From contig CAVPVB010000024.1 in assembly GCA_963709085.1 (NCBI GenBank), forward strand, positions 1,276,349 through 1,340,348: DNA of 64,000 bases. The letters are read 5' to 3'. The first letter of the stretch is position 1. The number at the start of each line of letters is the position of its first letter. A program made the translations under genes and the position numbers. The stretch is from Rhodovastum sp963709085. GTDB lineage: Bacteria; Pseudomonadota; Alphaproteobacteria; Acetobacterales; Acetobacteraceae. Under the pieces are notes generated by a model. The model was given only the letters and a program-made list of their open reading frames with translations, had not been told where the DNA came from and made no database searches. Shown here in pieces: positions 8,689 to 17,899 of this stretch.

Positions 8689-9624
8689 ATGTATCCAGCC
8701 CTGTCCCTTATCCTGTTCACGACCTTGTCAGGGGCCGGCTTCGGGCTGCTGGGGCTGCTTGGCCTGCTCGCCATGGGCGGCCTGATGCCGGCGGCCGCCG
8801 GGTTTGGGCCGGTTGCCGCGCTGGCGGCGCTGGCGCTGATTGTCGCGGGGCTCGGCGCCTCGACGCGGCATCTCGGCCGGCCCGGGCGCCTGCTGCTGGC
8901 CCTGACGCAATGGCGGACGTCGTGGCTGTCACGCGAGGCGCTGGCCGCTTCGGTCAGCCTGCCGGTTGCGCTGGCATTCGCCCTCAGTCTCGGGGAGCGG
9001 GCCGGCACGGTGCTGCCCATCGTTATCGGCGGGCTTGCGGCAGCGCTGGCGACCGCCAGTGTGGTCTGCACGGCGATGATCTACGCGACCCTGCGGCCGA
9101 TCCCGCAGTGGAGCAACAGGCTGGTGCTGCCGTGCTTCCTGCTGTTGGCCGCCATGACCGGCGGGGTGCTGCTGGTGTTGCTGGCCGTGTGTTTCGGCGC
9201 GGTCCCGCCTTGCGTCGTGGCGCTGACCATTGTTGCCATCCTGGCTGCATGGACGGCGAAGGTGGCGTACTGGCGGCAGGTCGATGGGCTTCCGGCTCGC
9301 TCCGACCTTGCCGGGCCGGAGGGGCTGGGACGCCTGGGACCGTTGCGCCTGCTCGATCCGGCGCTCAGCTTCGGTGGCTTTACGGTCGCGGAGATGGGTC
9401 GCGCGCTGTGTCCTCCGCTCGTGCGGCGTCTCCGCCGCGTGGCGGTGGTGTTGCTGTTCGCGGTACCGCTGCCGCTTACTGCGCTGCAACCGGTGCTGGC
9501 CGGCACTCCGGGAGTGCTGGCCGCTGGGTGCGCCGTCCTGGCCGCGGCGGTCGGCGTTGGGGTGGAACGGTGGCTGTTTTTTGCCGAGGCGCGGCATGCC
9601 TGCCGGGCGTGGTACGCCGCCTGA
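8689..9624 (+). CDS. soeC: SoeC-type membrane anchor (DmsC family)
   Basis: A 311-residue integral membrane protein with about eight hydrophobic segments, of the DmsC family that anchors molybdoenzymes and oxidises or reduces quinone. 'ASTRHLGRPGRLLLAL' and 'WRTSWLSREAL' are the characteristic DmsC segments between the second and third helices. The start ATG 8689 lies 13 nt after soeB. With soeA and soeB it completes a membrane-bound sulfite dehydrogenase facing the cytoplasm. The DmsC rather than NrfD type of anchor is the usual feature of SoeABC. Confidence 0.87.
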   Translation: MYPALSLILFTTLSGAGFGLLGLLGLLAMGGLMPAAAGFGPVAALAALALIVAGLGASTRHLGRPGRLLLALTQWRTSWLSREALAASVSLPVALAFALSLGERAGTVLPIVIGGLAAALATASVVCTAMIYATLRPIPQWSNRLVLPCFLLLAAMTGGVLLVLLAVCFGAVPPCVVALTIVAILAAWTAKVAYWRQVDGLPARSDLAGPEGLGRLGPLRLLDPALSFGGFTVAEMGRALCPPLVRRLRRVAVVLLFAVPLPLTALQPVLAGTPGVLAAGCAVLAAAVGVGVERWLFFAEARHACRAWYAA

Positions 9625-9758
9625 TTGGAATTGCGCCCGCTCCTCCTGATCAATTGCCGATCGAGCCGGACCGGAAACACCGATGACATCCGACGATAAC
9701 GAACACTCGCTCGTTCATATCGTCATGCGCGGCTTGTTGGGTTTCGCGTCGGCGGTAG

Positions 9759-9989
9759 GTCACCAGGGCCGCGACACTGACCCCTGACCGGACATGGGCG
9801 GCGACGGTGAAGGACCATCTGTCGTTCGGTATCGGCTACGACATCACCCCGACCTGGACTGTCGGGGCGGCCTGGGTGCATGCCTTTTCCAGCACGCTCA
9901 CCGGCTATAACCAGTTCGATCCGACCCAGACCATCAAGCTGCACATGACGCAGGACGAGGCCACGGTCGGGGTCAGGTACCGCTTCTGA
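9759..9989 (+). pseudogene. C-terminal fragment of an outer-membrane beta-barrel protein
   Basis: The reading frame has no N-terminus (stop at 9756) but ends with a classical barrel: 'LSFGIGYDITPTWTVGAAWV', 'HMTQDEATVGVRYRF' and a terminal aromatic residue, as in FadL-like or related porins. Upstream sequence shows no signal peptide or further strands in any frame. It appears to be the last 70 or so residues of a transporter gene left between soeC and the YeeE genes. It might once have served uptake of a sulfur compound, but that is a guess from location. Confidence 0.5.
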
Positions 9990-10028
9990 TCGCCAGTTGC
10001 CCGCAATCCGACCCGAAGGGAACCGCCC

Positions 10029-10472
10029 ATGGAACCGCTGATTGGCCCGGCAGCGTCACCTGTTCTGCACGATCTGGGCCGGGCTGCGCTCGGCGCCGTG
10101 GTGATCGGGCTGGCGGCTGGCGTGCTGATGCTCGCCAATGGCCGGGTGGCCGGCATCAGCGGCCTGTTTGCCGGGCTGCTTGGCGGGCGGCCGGGCACAT
10201 GGAGGGAAGACCTGCTGTTCCTTGCCGGCCTGCCGCTGGGCGCGCTGGCATTCCGTGGCCTGGGCGGGGTGGTTCACCTCAACATGACCTCCTCGCCGCT
10301 CCTGTTGCTGGCCGGCGGATTGCTGGTCGGCTTCGGAACCCGTCTGGGCGGCGGCTGCACCAGTGGCCATGCCGTCTGCGGCCTGGCCCGCCTGTCGCCG
10401 CGCTCGATCGTTGCCACCGCTCTGTTCATGGCCGCCGCCATGGCCACCGTTGCCGGCGGGACGTTCCTGTGA
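10029..10472 (+). CDS. YeeE/YedE-family sulfur-compound transporter, first half
   Basis: A 147-residue membrane protein with about four hydrophobic segments and the family signature 'GFGTRLGGGCTSGHAVCGLA', whose cysteines are the ones that relay thiosulfate in YeeE-type channels. Here the YeeE fold is divided over two genes, as in the PmpAB-type arrangement. It sits directly downstream of soeABC and directly upstream of its partner, with which it overlaps by 4 nt (GTGA). The likely role is import of thiosulfate or another reduced sulfur species through the inner membrane. The start at ATG 10029 has GAAGGGAACC upstream. Confidence 0.86.
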   Translation: MEPLIGPAASPVLHDLGRAALGAVVIGLAAGVLMLANGRVAGISGLFAGLLGGRPGTWREDLLFLAGLPLGALAFRGLGGVVHLNMTSSPLLLLAGGLLVGFGTRLGGGCTSGHAVCGLARLSPRSIVATALFMAAAMATVAGGTFL

Positions 10473-10906
10473 GCACGGCACGACAGTCCATCGCAAGACA
10501 GGGGATTGCCCTGGTGGCCGGCTTGCTGTTCGGCCTCGGGCTGGCGGTGTCCGGCATGGTGAACCCGGGCAAGGTCCTGGGGTTCCTCGACATCTTCGGG
10601 CGATGGGACCCCAGCCTGGCGGGGGTGATGGCAACCGCCATCCCGGTCACCGCGGTGTTCTACCGCCTGGCCGCCCGCCGCCGGACATCGCTGACCGGAA
10701 CGCCGCTTCCGTCCCTGCCCGGCCGCCCGATCGACCGGAATCTGGTGATCGGCGCCCTGCTCTTCGGCGTGGGATGGGGGTCTGTCGGCTTCTGTCCGGG
10801 TCCGGCGATCGACGCCCTCGTCCTCGACGGACGGGCCTGGATTTTCATCGGTGCGATGGCCGCGGGCATGCTGGTGCACACATGGGCCAGCGGACGCCAA
10901 GGTTGA
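10469..10906 (+). CDS. YeeE/YedE-family sulfur-compound transporter, second half
   Basis: A 145-residue partner of the preceding gene. It starts at GTG 10469 inside the stop of the first half. Signatures are 'GLAVSGMVNPGKVLGFLD' and 'GWGSVGFCPGPAIDAL', the second conserved Cys loop of YeeE/YedE proteins. About four membrane segments are seen. The two halves would assemble into one channel. Its end marks the end of the soe-yee transcription unit; an AT-rich gap follows. Confidence 0.86.
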   Translation: MSTARQSIARQGIALVAGLLFGLGLAVSGMVNPGKVLGFLDIFGRWDPSLAGVMATAIPVTAVFYRLAARRRTSLTGTPLPSLPGRPIDRNLVIGALLFGVGWGSVGFCPGPAIDALVLDGRAWIFIGAMAAGMLVHTWASGRQG

Positions 10907-11236
10907 TGCGCGAAATTCAACATACGGCGGCGGTCAAATTTGGTCTGGCTCCAATACAAATCAACGCCATCAAAAGATTAATATCAGCGATCGTATTTAA
11001 ATAGCATTCAAAAGTAGTGAATATGAATAATTGTCTCCAATCCACGTAATTCTCCGGCGCGGGCATATCACGTGACAGTTACACCTATATGTCTAATATA
11101 GCAGACGAAACCGCACGCAACTAGTCAAGCATGCTTGTCGCGCTGGATGCACGGGCTTATGGAGCGCCTCCCAAATGGTTTAATTTTTCCGTCCAGACCT
11201 GATTGACGCGACACAAAGAGAAGCGAGGTCCAAACG
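10907..11236 (+). promoter_or_regulatory. AT-rich upstream region of the encapsulin operon
   Basis: This gene-free 330 bp is strikingly AT-rich between about 10950 and 11110 compared with its surroundings, for example 'aaaagattaatatcagcgat' and 'gtatttaaatagcattc'. A perfect 12-bp palindrome, CAAGCATGCTTG, lies at 11126-11137, about 100 bp before the encapsulin start, and could be an operator. 'AGCGAGG' just before ATG 11237 serves as the ribosome site. The regulator is unknown. Confidence 0.45.
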
Positions 11237-12166
11237 ATGACCGACGAATCGTCCATCCCGACGGCACTTGGCGACGTTGCAGCCCGCCAGCTTGCGAACG
11301 CCACCAAGACCGTGCCGATGATGTCGAGCATCACGCCACGATGGCTTGCCCGGTGCCTGCAATGGCTGCCCGTCGAAGCGGGCGTTTTCCGGCTCAACAA
11401 GGTCCGCGACGCCTCACGCGTCGCCGTGGACTGCTCGTCCCAGGACGAGCGTGACCTGCCGGAGACTTATGTCGACTATGAGGAGAAACCGCGCGAATAC
11501 ACGCTCTGCGCGGTTAACACGGTGGTGGACATCCACACGCGCATCTCCGACCTCTACAGCGTGCCGCACAACCAGATCGCGCAGCAGCTCCGTTTGGCCA
11601 TCGAGGCGATCAAGGAGCAGCAGGAAAGCGAGCTGATCAACAACGCGGGCTACGGGCTGCTCAGCAACGCCGCATCGGGCCAGAAGGTCAGCACCCGCAC
11701 CGGCTCGCCCACGCCGGACGATCTGGACGAGTTGATCACCAAGGTCTGGAAAGAACCCGGCTTTTTCCTGGCGCATCCGGCCGCCATCGCCGCATTCGGC
11801 CGCGAATGCACCCGCCGCGGCGTGCCGCCGCCCACGGTCAACATGTACGGCTCGCCCTTCCTGACCTGGCGCGGCATCCCGCTGGTGCCGTCCGACAAGC
11901 TGGCGGTGCGTGACGGGCGCACCAACATCCTGCTGCTGCGCACGGGCGAGGTGCGCCAGGGCATCGTCGGCCTGTATCAGCCCAATCTGCCGGGCGAGCA
12001 GAGCATGGGGCTGTCGGTCCGCTTCATGGGCATCAACCGCAAGGCGATCGCCTCCTACCTGGTCTCGCTGTACTGCTCGCTCGCGGTGCTGACGGACGAC
12101 GCGCTGGGCGTGCTGGAAAATGTCGAAGTGGGCAAGTACCATGCTTACCCCGACACCTATGCCTGA
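11237..12166 (+). CDS. Family 2A encapsulin shell protein (SrpI-like)
   Basis: A 309-residue HK97-fold shell protein matching family 2A encapsulins (SrpI, mycobacterial MMP-I) in length and conserved segments: 'REYTLCAVNTVVDIHTRISD', 'LYSVPHNQIAQQLRLAIE', 'FFLAHPAAIAAFGRECTRRG' and 'VGLYQPNLPGEQSMGLSVRF'. Such shells assemble into icosahedral compartments that load cysteine desulfurase and are induced by sulfur limitation in cyanobacteria (established for the family). The next gene is exactly that cargo and overlaps by 26 nt. The N-terminal arm ('ALGDVAARQLANATKT') is the domain-swapping extension of family 2. No internal cyclic-nucleotide-binding insertion is present, which places it in 2A rather than 2B. 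Confidence 0.93.
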   Translation: MTDESSIPTALGDVAARQLANATKTVPMMSSITPRWLARCLQWLPVEAGVFRLNKVRDASRVAVDCSSQDERDLPETYVDYEEKPREYTLCAVNTVVDIHTRISDLYSVPHNQIAQQLRLAIEAIKEQQESELINNAGYGLLSNAASGQKVSTRTGSPTPDDLDELITKVWKEPGFFLAHPAAIAAFGRECTRRGVPPPTVNMYGSPFLTWRGIPLVPSDKLAVRDGRTNILLLRTGEVRQGIVGLYQPNLPGEQSMGLSVRFMGINRKAIASYLVSLYCSLAVLTDDALGVLENVEVGKYHAYPDTYA

Positions 12167-14069
12167 GCCCGGTCTGCCGAAATCGGGCGCATCCGACCTG
12201 CCGGACATTGCCTGGATGACCCGGCTGGCCAACGAGATGTTCCGTACGCTGTCGGACAACCCGTCGCCGTCCGCGCCACTGCCGGTCGGTGGTTTCGGCC
12301 TGACGCCGCCGTCGACGCCGTTGCCCGACATGCCGGCACCCGCCATCACGGCGCCGGGCGAGGGCGAGCTGCGGACCTTGCTCGCCGGGGGGCCGGCCGC
12401 GCCGGTCCCGTCGCCGTCCGCGCCGCTGCCGGTCGGTGGTTTCGGCGTGGCACCGCCATCAACGCCTTTGCCGGGCGTGCCGAACCTCGGCACATCGATT
12501 CCGGGCGAGGCGGAACTGCGCGCCCTGCTCGGGGGAACACAAGGTGCACCGGTGCCGTTGCCCCAGGCCCCGCTGGCAGGGGCGACACCGCCCATGGCCT
12601 TCGGCGGTTTCGGCGTGGCCCCGCCATCGACGCCCCTGCCGGAGGTGCCGACGCTCGGGACATCGCTTCCCGGGGAGGCGGAATTGCGTGTCCTGCTCGG
12701 ACCGGCGCTCGGCCTGCCGGTGCCGGGCGCGCCGCCGCAGGCGCTGCCGGCCTCGCCGACGGCTCCATCGTTCTACTTCCTGGAGGAGGCAGGCCACGGC
12801 GTGCCCGCGGTCGGCGCGCGCCCGGATGCGGCACCCGGCCCGAATTTCGACGCCAATGCACGACGTAGCGACTTCCCGATCCTGGCCGAGCGGGTGAACG
12901 GCCGGCCGCTTATCTGGCTCGACAACGGCGCCACCACCCAGAAGCCGCGCGCCGTCATTGACCGGCTGGTGTACTATTACGAACACGAGAACTCCAACAT
13001 CCACCGCGCGGCGCACGAGCTGGCGGCGCGGGCGACCGATGCCTATGAGGGGGCACGCGAGATCGTGCGGCGCTTCCTGCATGCCGGCTCGGTGGACGAG
13101 ATCGTGTTCGTCCGCGGCACCACCGAAGGCATCAACCTGATCGCGCAAAGCTGGGGCCGGCGGTACATCGGCGCGGGCGACGAGATCGTCATCACCTGGC
13201 TCGAACACCACGCCAACATCGTGCCGTGGCAGATGCTGTGCGAGCAGACCGGGGCGAAGCTCCGCGTGGCCCCGGTGGACGATCACGGGCAGGTGCTGAT
13301 CGACGAATACGGCAAGCTGCTCGGGCCGCGCACGAAGCTGGTCGCCTTCACCCAGGTCTCCAACGCTCTGGGCACGATCACGCCGTCGCACCTCATGACC
13401 CAGATGGCGCATGCGGTGGGGGCGCGGGTGCTGCTGGATGGGGCGCAGTCGGTCTCGCACATGCGCACGGACGTGCAGTCGATCGGCTGCGACTGGTTCG
13501 TCTTCTCTGGCCACAAGGTGTTCGGCCCGACCGGCATCGGCGCGGTGTACGGCCGAACGGATGTGCTGGAGGAATCTCCGCCCTGGCAAGGCGGCGGCAA
13601 CATGATTGCCGACGTGACCTTCGAGCACACCGAGTACCACCGGCCGCCAACGCGCTTCGAGGCCGGCACCGGCAATATCGGCGATGCCGTCGGCCTGGGC
13701 GCGGCTCTGGAGTATGTCGAGCAGGTCGGGCTGGAAGCGATCGCCGCCCACGAGCACGATCTGCTGGAACATGCCACCCACCTGCTCGGGCAAATTCCGG
13801 GGCTGCGCCTGCTCGGCACCGCGCCGGAAAAGGCCGGGGTGATCTCGTTCGTGATTGACGGGCTGAACACCGAGGAGATCGGCCGCGCCCTGAACCAGGA
13901 CGGCATTGCCGTGCGGGCGGGGCATCACTGCGCCCAGCCGATTCTGCGGCGGCTCGGGGTTGAATCCTCGGTGCGCGCCTCGCTGGCCCTGTATAATACC
14001 TATGCCGATATCGACGCCCTGGCGGCATCGGTGCGCCGGATCCGCTTAGGTGCGCCCGGCATGATCTGA
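12141..14069 (+). CDS. Encapsulated SufS-like cysteine desulfurase with repeat-rich cargo-loading arm
   Basis: A class V PLP enzyme of about 642 residues that releases sulfur from cysteine as persulfide. The catalytic domain starts at about residue 240 ('LIWLDNGATTQKPRAV') and has the PLP lysine in 'FSGHKVFGPTG' (Lys459) and the catalytic Cys in 'RAGHHCAQPIL' (Cys597). The first 230 residues are Pro/Gly/Ala-rich and probably disordered. They contain 'PDIAWMTRLANEMF' (about 21-34) and three imperfect repeats at about 45-81, 95-130 and 153-186 with 'GGFGVAPPSTPLP' then 'PGEAELR(A/V)LL'. In family 2A systems this arm targets the enzyme into the encapsulin. ATG 12141 is chosen; ATG 12159 is possible. 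It is co-translated with the shell gene. Confidence 0.93.
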   Translation: MLTPTPMPEPGLPKSGASDLPDIAWMTRLANEMFRTLSDNPSPSAPLPVGGFGLTPPSTPLPDMPAPAITAPGEGELRTLLAGGPAAPVPSPSAPLPVGGFGVAPPSTPLPGVPNLGTSIPGEAELRALLGGTQGAPVPLPQAPLAGATPPMAFGGFGVAPPSTPLPEVPTLGTSLPGEAELRVLLGPALGLPVPGAPPQALPASPTAPSFYFLEEAGHGVPAVGARPDAAPGPNFDANARRSDFPILAERVNGRPLIWLDNGATTQKPRAVIDRLVYYYEHENSNIHRAAHELAARATDAYEGAREIVRRFLHAGSVDEIVFVRGTTEGINLIAQSWGRRYIGAGDEIVITWLEHHANIVPWQMLCEQTGAKLRVAPVDDHGQVLIDEYGKLLGPRTKLVAFTQVSNALGTITPSHLMTQMAHAVGARVLLDGAQSVSHMRTDVQSIGCDWFVFSGHKVFGPTGIGAVYGRTDVLEESPPWQGGGNMIADVTFEHTEYHRPPTRFEAGTGNIGDAVGLGAALEYVEQVGLEAIAAHEHDLLEHATHLLGQIPGLRLLGTAPEKAGVISFVIDGLNTEEIGRALNQDGIAVRAGHHCAQPILRRLGVESSVRASLALYNTYADIDALAASVRRIRLGAPGMI

Positions 14070-14097
14070 CCAACCCCACGGTCCGGGAGACCATCGT

Positions 14098-14967
14098 ATG
14101 GCACGTCCGCATCTCGGCCACCTGACGCTGGTCTCCCGCGATCCTCGGGATTTGCAGCAATTCACCGACGAGCTGTGGGCGCGGCTGCGGCGGGAGGCCG
14201 AGGATGCCTACCAGCGCGCCCCGCAGCTCGCACCGCTGTTCCTCGATTCGATCATCAACCAGAGCAGCTTCGAAGGGGCGGTGATCCACCGGGTGGCGTC
14301 GCGCCTGAAGAATGACGTGATCTCCCCGCCGGTGATCGTGCAGGCATTCCTCCGTGCGGTCGCCGCGGACCCGGACATTGCGACGGCGGTGCGCGCCGAC
14401 ATCACCGCGGTCTACGAGCGCGACCCTGCCTGCGCGCGGTTCATCGAGCCGTTCCTGTATTTCAAGGGCTTCCACGCCATCCAGGCGCACCGGCTGACCC
14501 ATTTTCTGTGGAGCAACGGCGAACGCGATTTCGCCCTGTATCTGCAAAGCCGGTCTTCCGAGGTGTTCCAGACCGACATCCATCCGGCCGCCCGCTTCGG
14601 CCAGGGGATTTTCCTCGACCACGCCACCGGCCTGGTGGTCGGCGAAACCGCCGTGGTGGAGGACGAAGTGTCGATGCTGCAGGACGTGACCCTCGGCGGC
14701 ACCGGCAAGGAAGCCGGCGACCGCCACCCCAAGATCCGGCGCGGCACGATGATCGGCGCCGGCGCCAAGATCCTTGGCAACATCGAGATCGGCGAGAACG
14801 CGCGGATCGCCGCGGGCTCCGTCGTGCTGCGCCCGGTCGCCGCGCATACGACGGTCGCCGGCGTGCCGGCGCGCGTGGTGCGGACCGAAACACCCGACCA
14901 TCCCTCGCAAACGATGGACCAGATTCTGCGCGATCTGTCCTATGAGGCGTTCAGCTACACGATCTGA
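14098..14967 (+). CDS. cysE: Serine O-acetyltransferase (CysE/SrpH type)
   Basis: A 289-residue enzyme making O-acetylserine, the carbon acceptor for sulfide in cysteine synthesis. It has the N-terminal SAT helical domain ('AVIHRVASRLKND') and the left-handed beta-helix. Active-site motifs are complete: 'FLDHATGLVVGETAVVED' and 'GGTGKEAGDRHPKIRRG'. It ends in isoleucine ('SYEAFSYTI'), as in SATs whose C-terminal tail docks into O-acetylserine sulfhydrylase. ATG 14098 follows GGGAGACC. It lies 28 nt after the encapsulated desulfurase, the same shell-desulfurase-acetyltransferase grouping as in known sulfur-regulated encapsulin operons. No cysK-like gene is in view. Confidence 0.92.
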   Translation: MARPHLGHLTLVSRDPRDLQQFTDELWARLRREAEDAYQRAPQLAPLFLDSIINQSSFEGAVIHRVASRLKNDVISPPVIVQAFLRAVAADPDIATAVRADITAVYERDPACARFIEPFLYFKGFHAIQAHRLTHFLWSNGERDFALYLQSRSSEVFQTDIHPAARFGQGIFLDHATGLVVGETAVVEDEVSMLQDVTLGGTGKEAGDRHPKIRRGTMIGAGAKILGNIEIGENARIAAGSVVLRPVAAHTTVAGVPARVVRTETPDHPSQTMDQILRDLSYEAFSYTI

Positions 14968-14973
14968 CCGGCC

Positions 14974-15838
14974 TCAGATGGACCAGGCGAAGGTTTCGTA
15001 GGACAGGTCGCCCAGGATCTCGCTCACGGGGCGGGCCGGCTCGTGCGGGCCGCCGATGCGCACCACCCGGGCCGGCACGCCGGCAACCGTCGCATAGGGC
15101 GGCACCGGATCGAGCACCACCGAACTGGCGGCGACACGGGCATGCTCGCCCACTTCGATGTCGCCGAGGATTTTCGCCCCCGCCCCGATCATCGCGCCGC
15201 GCCGCAGTTTCGGATCGCGGTCGCCCGCGCCTCGGCTGAGGCTGCCGAGCGTGATGTTCTGCAGCAGCGACACGCCATCTTCGATGACCGCCGTCGCCCC
15301 GACCACCAGGCCGGTCGCATGATCCAGAAAGATTTCACGACCGAGCCGCGCCGCCGGGTGGATGTCGGTCTGGAACACCTCCGACGAGCGGCTTTGCAGA
15401 TACAGGGCAAAATCGCGTTCGCCGTTGTGCCACAGCCAGTTGGTCAGACGGTGCGCCTGGATGGCGTGGAAGCCCTTGAAATACAGGAAGGGCTCGACGA
15501 TGCGCCCACAGGCCGGATCGTGCTCCAGAACCGCGGTGATGTCGGCCTTCAGCGCGGCGCCGATGGCCGGGTCGGCTTCCTGCGCCCGGTGGAACGCCTG
15601 CAGGATCAGATACAGCGAGACCACATCGTTCTTGAGCCGCGCGGCGACGCGATGAAATACCGCGGCCTCGAACGAGGCCTGACTGAGGATCGAGTTCGAG
15701 AAACAACGGCGCCAGCATCGGCGCGTGACCAAAGGCCGCCTCGGCCTCGCCGCGCACGCGGCTCCACAAATGGTCGGCGAGCGCGGCGTCATCGGCGTCG
15801 GGGGGACAGGAATTGTGGTCCAGGGCCAAAGGGAGCAT
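14974..15838 (-). pseudogene. Second serine acetyltransferase, convergent, active-site changes and frameshift
   Basis: This paralogue of the preceding acetyltransferase faces it tail to tail with a 6-nt gap. ATG 15838 has GAGGAG upstream and encodes the same N-terminal domain. One extra base near 15695 shifts the frame: 'LAPLFL' continues as 'NSILSQASFEAAVFHRVAAR' only in another frame. Beyond it the protein is complete to 'SYETFAWSI'. Key residues differ: 'GDRHPK' became 'GDRDPK', 'VVGET' became 'VVGAT', and the 'GTGKE' loop became 'GSLSRG', although 'LDHATG' is kept. If the frameshift is a sequencing error, this would still be an acetyltransferase with altered catalysis, perhaps a regulatory partner. 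Confidence 0.75.
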
Positions 15839-16255
15839 CGATGGTCTCCTCGCTCGCCAAAACCTCATCTCCGGCGGAGCATGCTCCGCCCGATGGTACT
15901 CGATGCACGGAAGCGGCCCGGGACTCGACCTGATTAGGGCATTATACACCGTTATCAGGAGAAGAACAGTATATTACACGTCTTATTTGCGTAATATCGG
16001 TTGCGCGCCGCGGTGACCGGGGCAGAAATCGGCGCTGCGATGGCGCCTGCCAGTCGTTGGGTGTGAACCGGCCGCGGGCTGGCGGCACGCCGTTCGGAAT
16101 CGCGCTGGGTCATGTTCTGAACCGGTTTCCGATCGGCCTGGCATCGGACACCGTGCCACTGGCCGCGTGCGCCGGCCCCGCGCACAGCGCGCCTTCGCGC
16201 GACGGCTTTGCATCCCACCAAGGGCCAGAGGCCCCTGGACCCCCCAACATATCTT
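15839..16255. promoter_or_regulatory. Upstream region of the second acetyltransferase
   Basis: No gene is recognisable. An AT-rich patch at about 15930-16005 ('agtatattacacgtcttatt') resembles a promoter region for the leftward acetyltransferase. The rest is GC-rich spacer before the end of the ABC transporter operon. Confidence 0.4.
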
Positions 16256-17086
16256 TCATGACGGCATAGCAGCGGATGCCGGTGCCGCATGGCGCACGCC
16301 CAACGTCTCCAGCACGTCGTCGCGCAGCCGCAGGAAGTCCGGCGCAGAACGGTTCCGGTGCAGACCCAAATTCACGTCGACCACATGCGCGACACGCCCC
16401 GGATGCGGCTGCAACACCACGATGCGGTCGGCCAGGAACACCGCTTCATCCACGTCGTGGGTGACCAGCACGGCAGTGCTGCGCTCATGGCGCACGATGC
16501 GTGCCAGTTCGTCCTGCAGCCGCAGCCGGGTCAGCGCATCAAGCGCCCCGAGCGGTTCGTCCAGCAGCAGAAATCGCGGCCGGTTCACCAGCGCCCGCGC
16601 AATCGCCACCCGCTGCGCCATGCCGCCGGACAGTTGCGCCGGCCAGGCGCGGGCGAAATCCCGCAGGCCCACCAGGTCAAGTTGCTCGGCCACCAGGCGC
16701 CTCTGCTCCGCCGCCGGCAAACCGCTGCGCCGCAGCGCCGCCGCCACGTTGCCCTCCGCCGTCAGCCAGGGCAGCAAGCGATGTTCCTGAAACACGATGC
16801 CGCGATCCAGCCCGGGCTTGCGCACACGCTTCCCATCCAGCCGGATCTCGCCCTCGTAGTCGGTGTCAAGCCCGAGGATCAGCCGCAGCAAGGTGGACTT
16901 GCCGCAACCCGAAGCGCCGACAATGGCGACGAACGCCCCTGCCTGCACCGACAAGGATACGTCGCGCAACGCCTGCACACGCCGCCCGGCGACATGGAAA
17001 CTCTTGCTGACGCGATCGATGTCCAGCGCGGGGACCGCACTCACGGCGTCGACCTGGATGGAAAGGCTCCTGACATCCTGGTTCAT
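16256..17086 (-). CDS. SsuB/TauB-type ABC transporter ATPase
   Basis: A 276-residue ATP-binding subunit of the nitrate/sulfonate/taurine importer family. Walker A is 'VGASGCGKSTLLRLILGL', the Q-loop 'FQEHRLLPWLT', the signature 'LSGGMAQRVAIARAL', Walker B 'RFLLLDEPLGALDALTR' and the H-loop 'LVTHDVDEAVF'. The Q-loop/'LLPW' form and 'DEPLGALD' are usual for SsuB/TauB. It is the last gene of a leftward operon of binding protein, two permeases and ATPase, each overlapping the next by 4 nt. It would power sulfonate uptake from the cytoplasmic face. Confidence 0.9.
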   Translation of the reverse strand: MNQDVRSLSIQVDAVSAVPALDIDRVSKSFHVAGRRVQALRDVSLSVQAGAFVAIVGASGCGKSTLLRLILGLDTDYEGEIRLDGKRVRKPGLDRGIVFQEHRLLPWLTAEGNVAAALRRSGLPAAEQRRLVAEQLDLVGLRDFARAWPAQLSGGMAQRVAIARALVNRPRFLLLDEPLGALDALTRLRLQDELARIVRHERSTAVLVTHDVDEAVFLADRIVVLQPHPGRVAHVVDVNLGLHRNRSAPDFLRLRDDVLETLGVRHAAPASAAMPS

Positions 17087-17899
17087 CGCGGGCTCCCTCG
17101 CAGCAGCCGTCTTTCTCCGAAAGCCGCCACCTGGCTGAAGGCCAGTCCGATCGCGGCCAGCACCGCGAGTGCCACCAGCATCAGATCCACCTCAAATTTA
17201 TCGCGCCCCTCATTCAGCCGTCCGCCCATGCCGGGCGCGATATCGAGAAACAGCTCGGCCCCCACGGTCGCGAGCCACGCATAGATCAACGCGCTGCGCA
17301 AGCCGATGACGATCCCCGGCAAGGCCCCGGGCAAGGCGATCAGGCGAATGTAGTCGAGCCGACTGAACGTGAGTACCTGCAGCAAGTTCGCGCAGCGGGG
17401 CGGGAATTGCGCGGGTGGCGCGCCAGGTGTTCACCACCGTGGGCGCAAAAGAACTCAAGGTCACGAAAGCCACCTTGCCGGCCTCGCCGCCGCCGAACCA
17501 CATTGATAACAGCGGCACCCAGGCAAACAGCGCGACCTGACGATAGGCCAGAAAAACCGGGCCGCACAGACGCTCGCCCAGCCGCGACAAGCCGAGCAAC
17601 AGGCCGAACGCCAAGCCGCTGACACTGCCAAGCACGAACCCTTCCAGCATGCGCGACAGGCTGGCCGACAAATCCAGCCAGAACGTGCCGCCGGTCAGCT
17701 CCATCTGGAATCGCTCCGCCACCGCAGCCGGCGACGGCAGGATATAGGGCGGCGCAACATGGGCGGCACAGGCTGCCTGCCACAGGCCGAGCAGCGCCAA
17801 CGGGGTCACAACCCCCAGCACGCCCGACCGCAGGGCCGGCGACAGGCGCTGCCATGCGGCCGGCCGGCCACGGGATGGTGCGATTGTGATGCGGTTCAT
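17083..17899 (-). pseudogene. SsuC/TauC-type ABC permease, frameshifted
   Basis: An inner-membrane permease of the BPD_transp_1 family. The first part, from ATG 17899, reads normally through 'AYRQVALFAWVPLLSMWFGG' to 'PAPLRELA'. One extra T near 17388 shifts the frame; removing it gives 'RELLQVLTFSRLDYIRLIAL' and the protein then runs to the normal C-terminus. The full product would be about 270 residues with six membrane segments. Start and stop both overlap neighbouring genes by 4 nt, as expected for an intact operon, so either a sequencing error or a recent mutation is likely. With two different permease genes the transporter would be a heterodimer. Confidence 0.8.

Noticed and set aside
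12459..13928. Long minus-strand open frame opposite the cysteine desulfurase
   Set aside because: Shadow of the real gene; no recognisable protein features.
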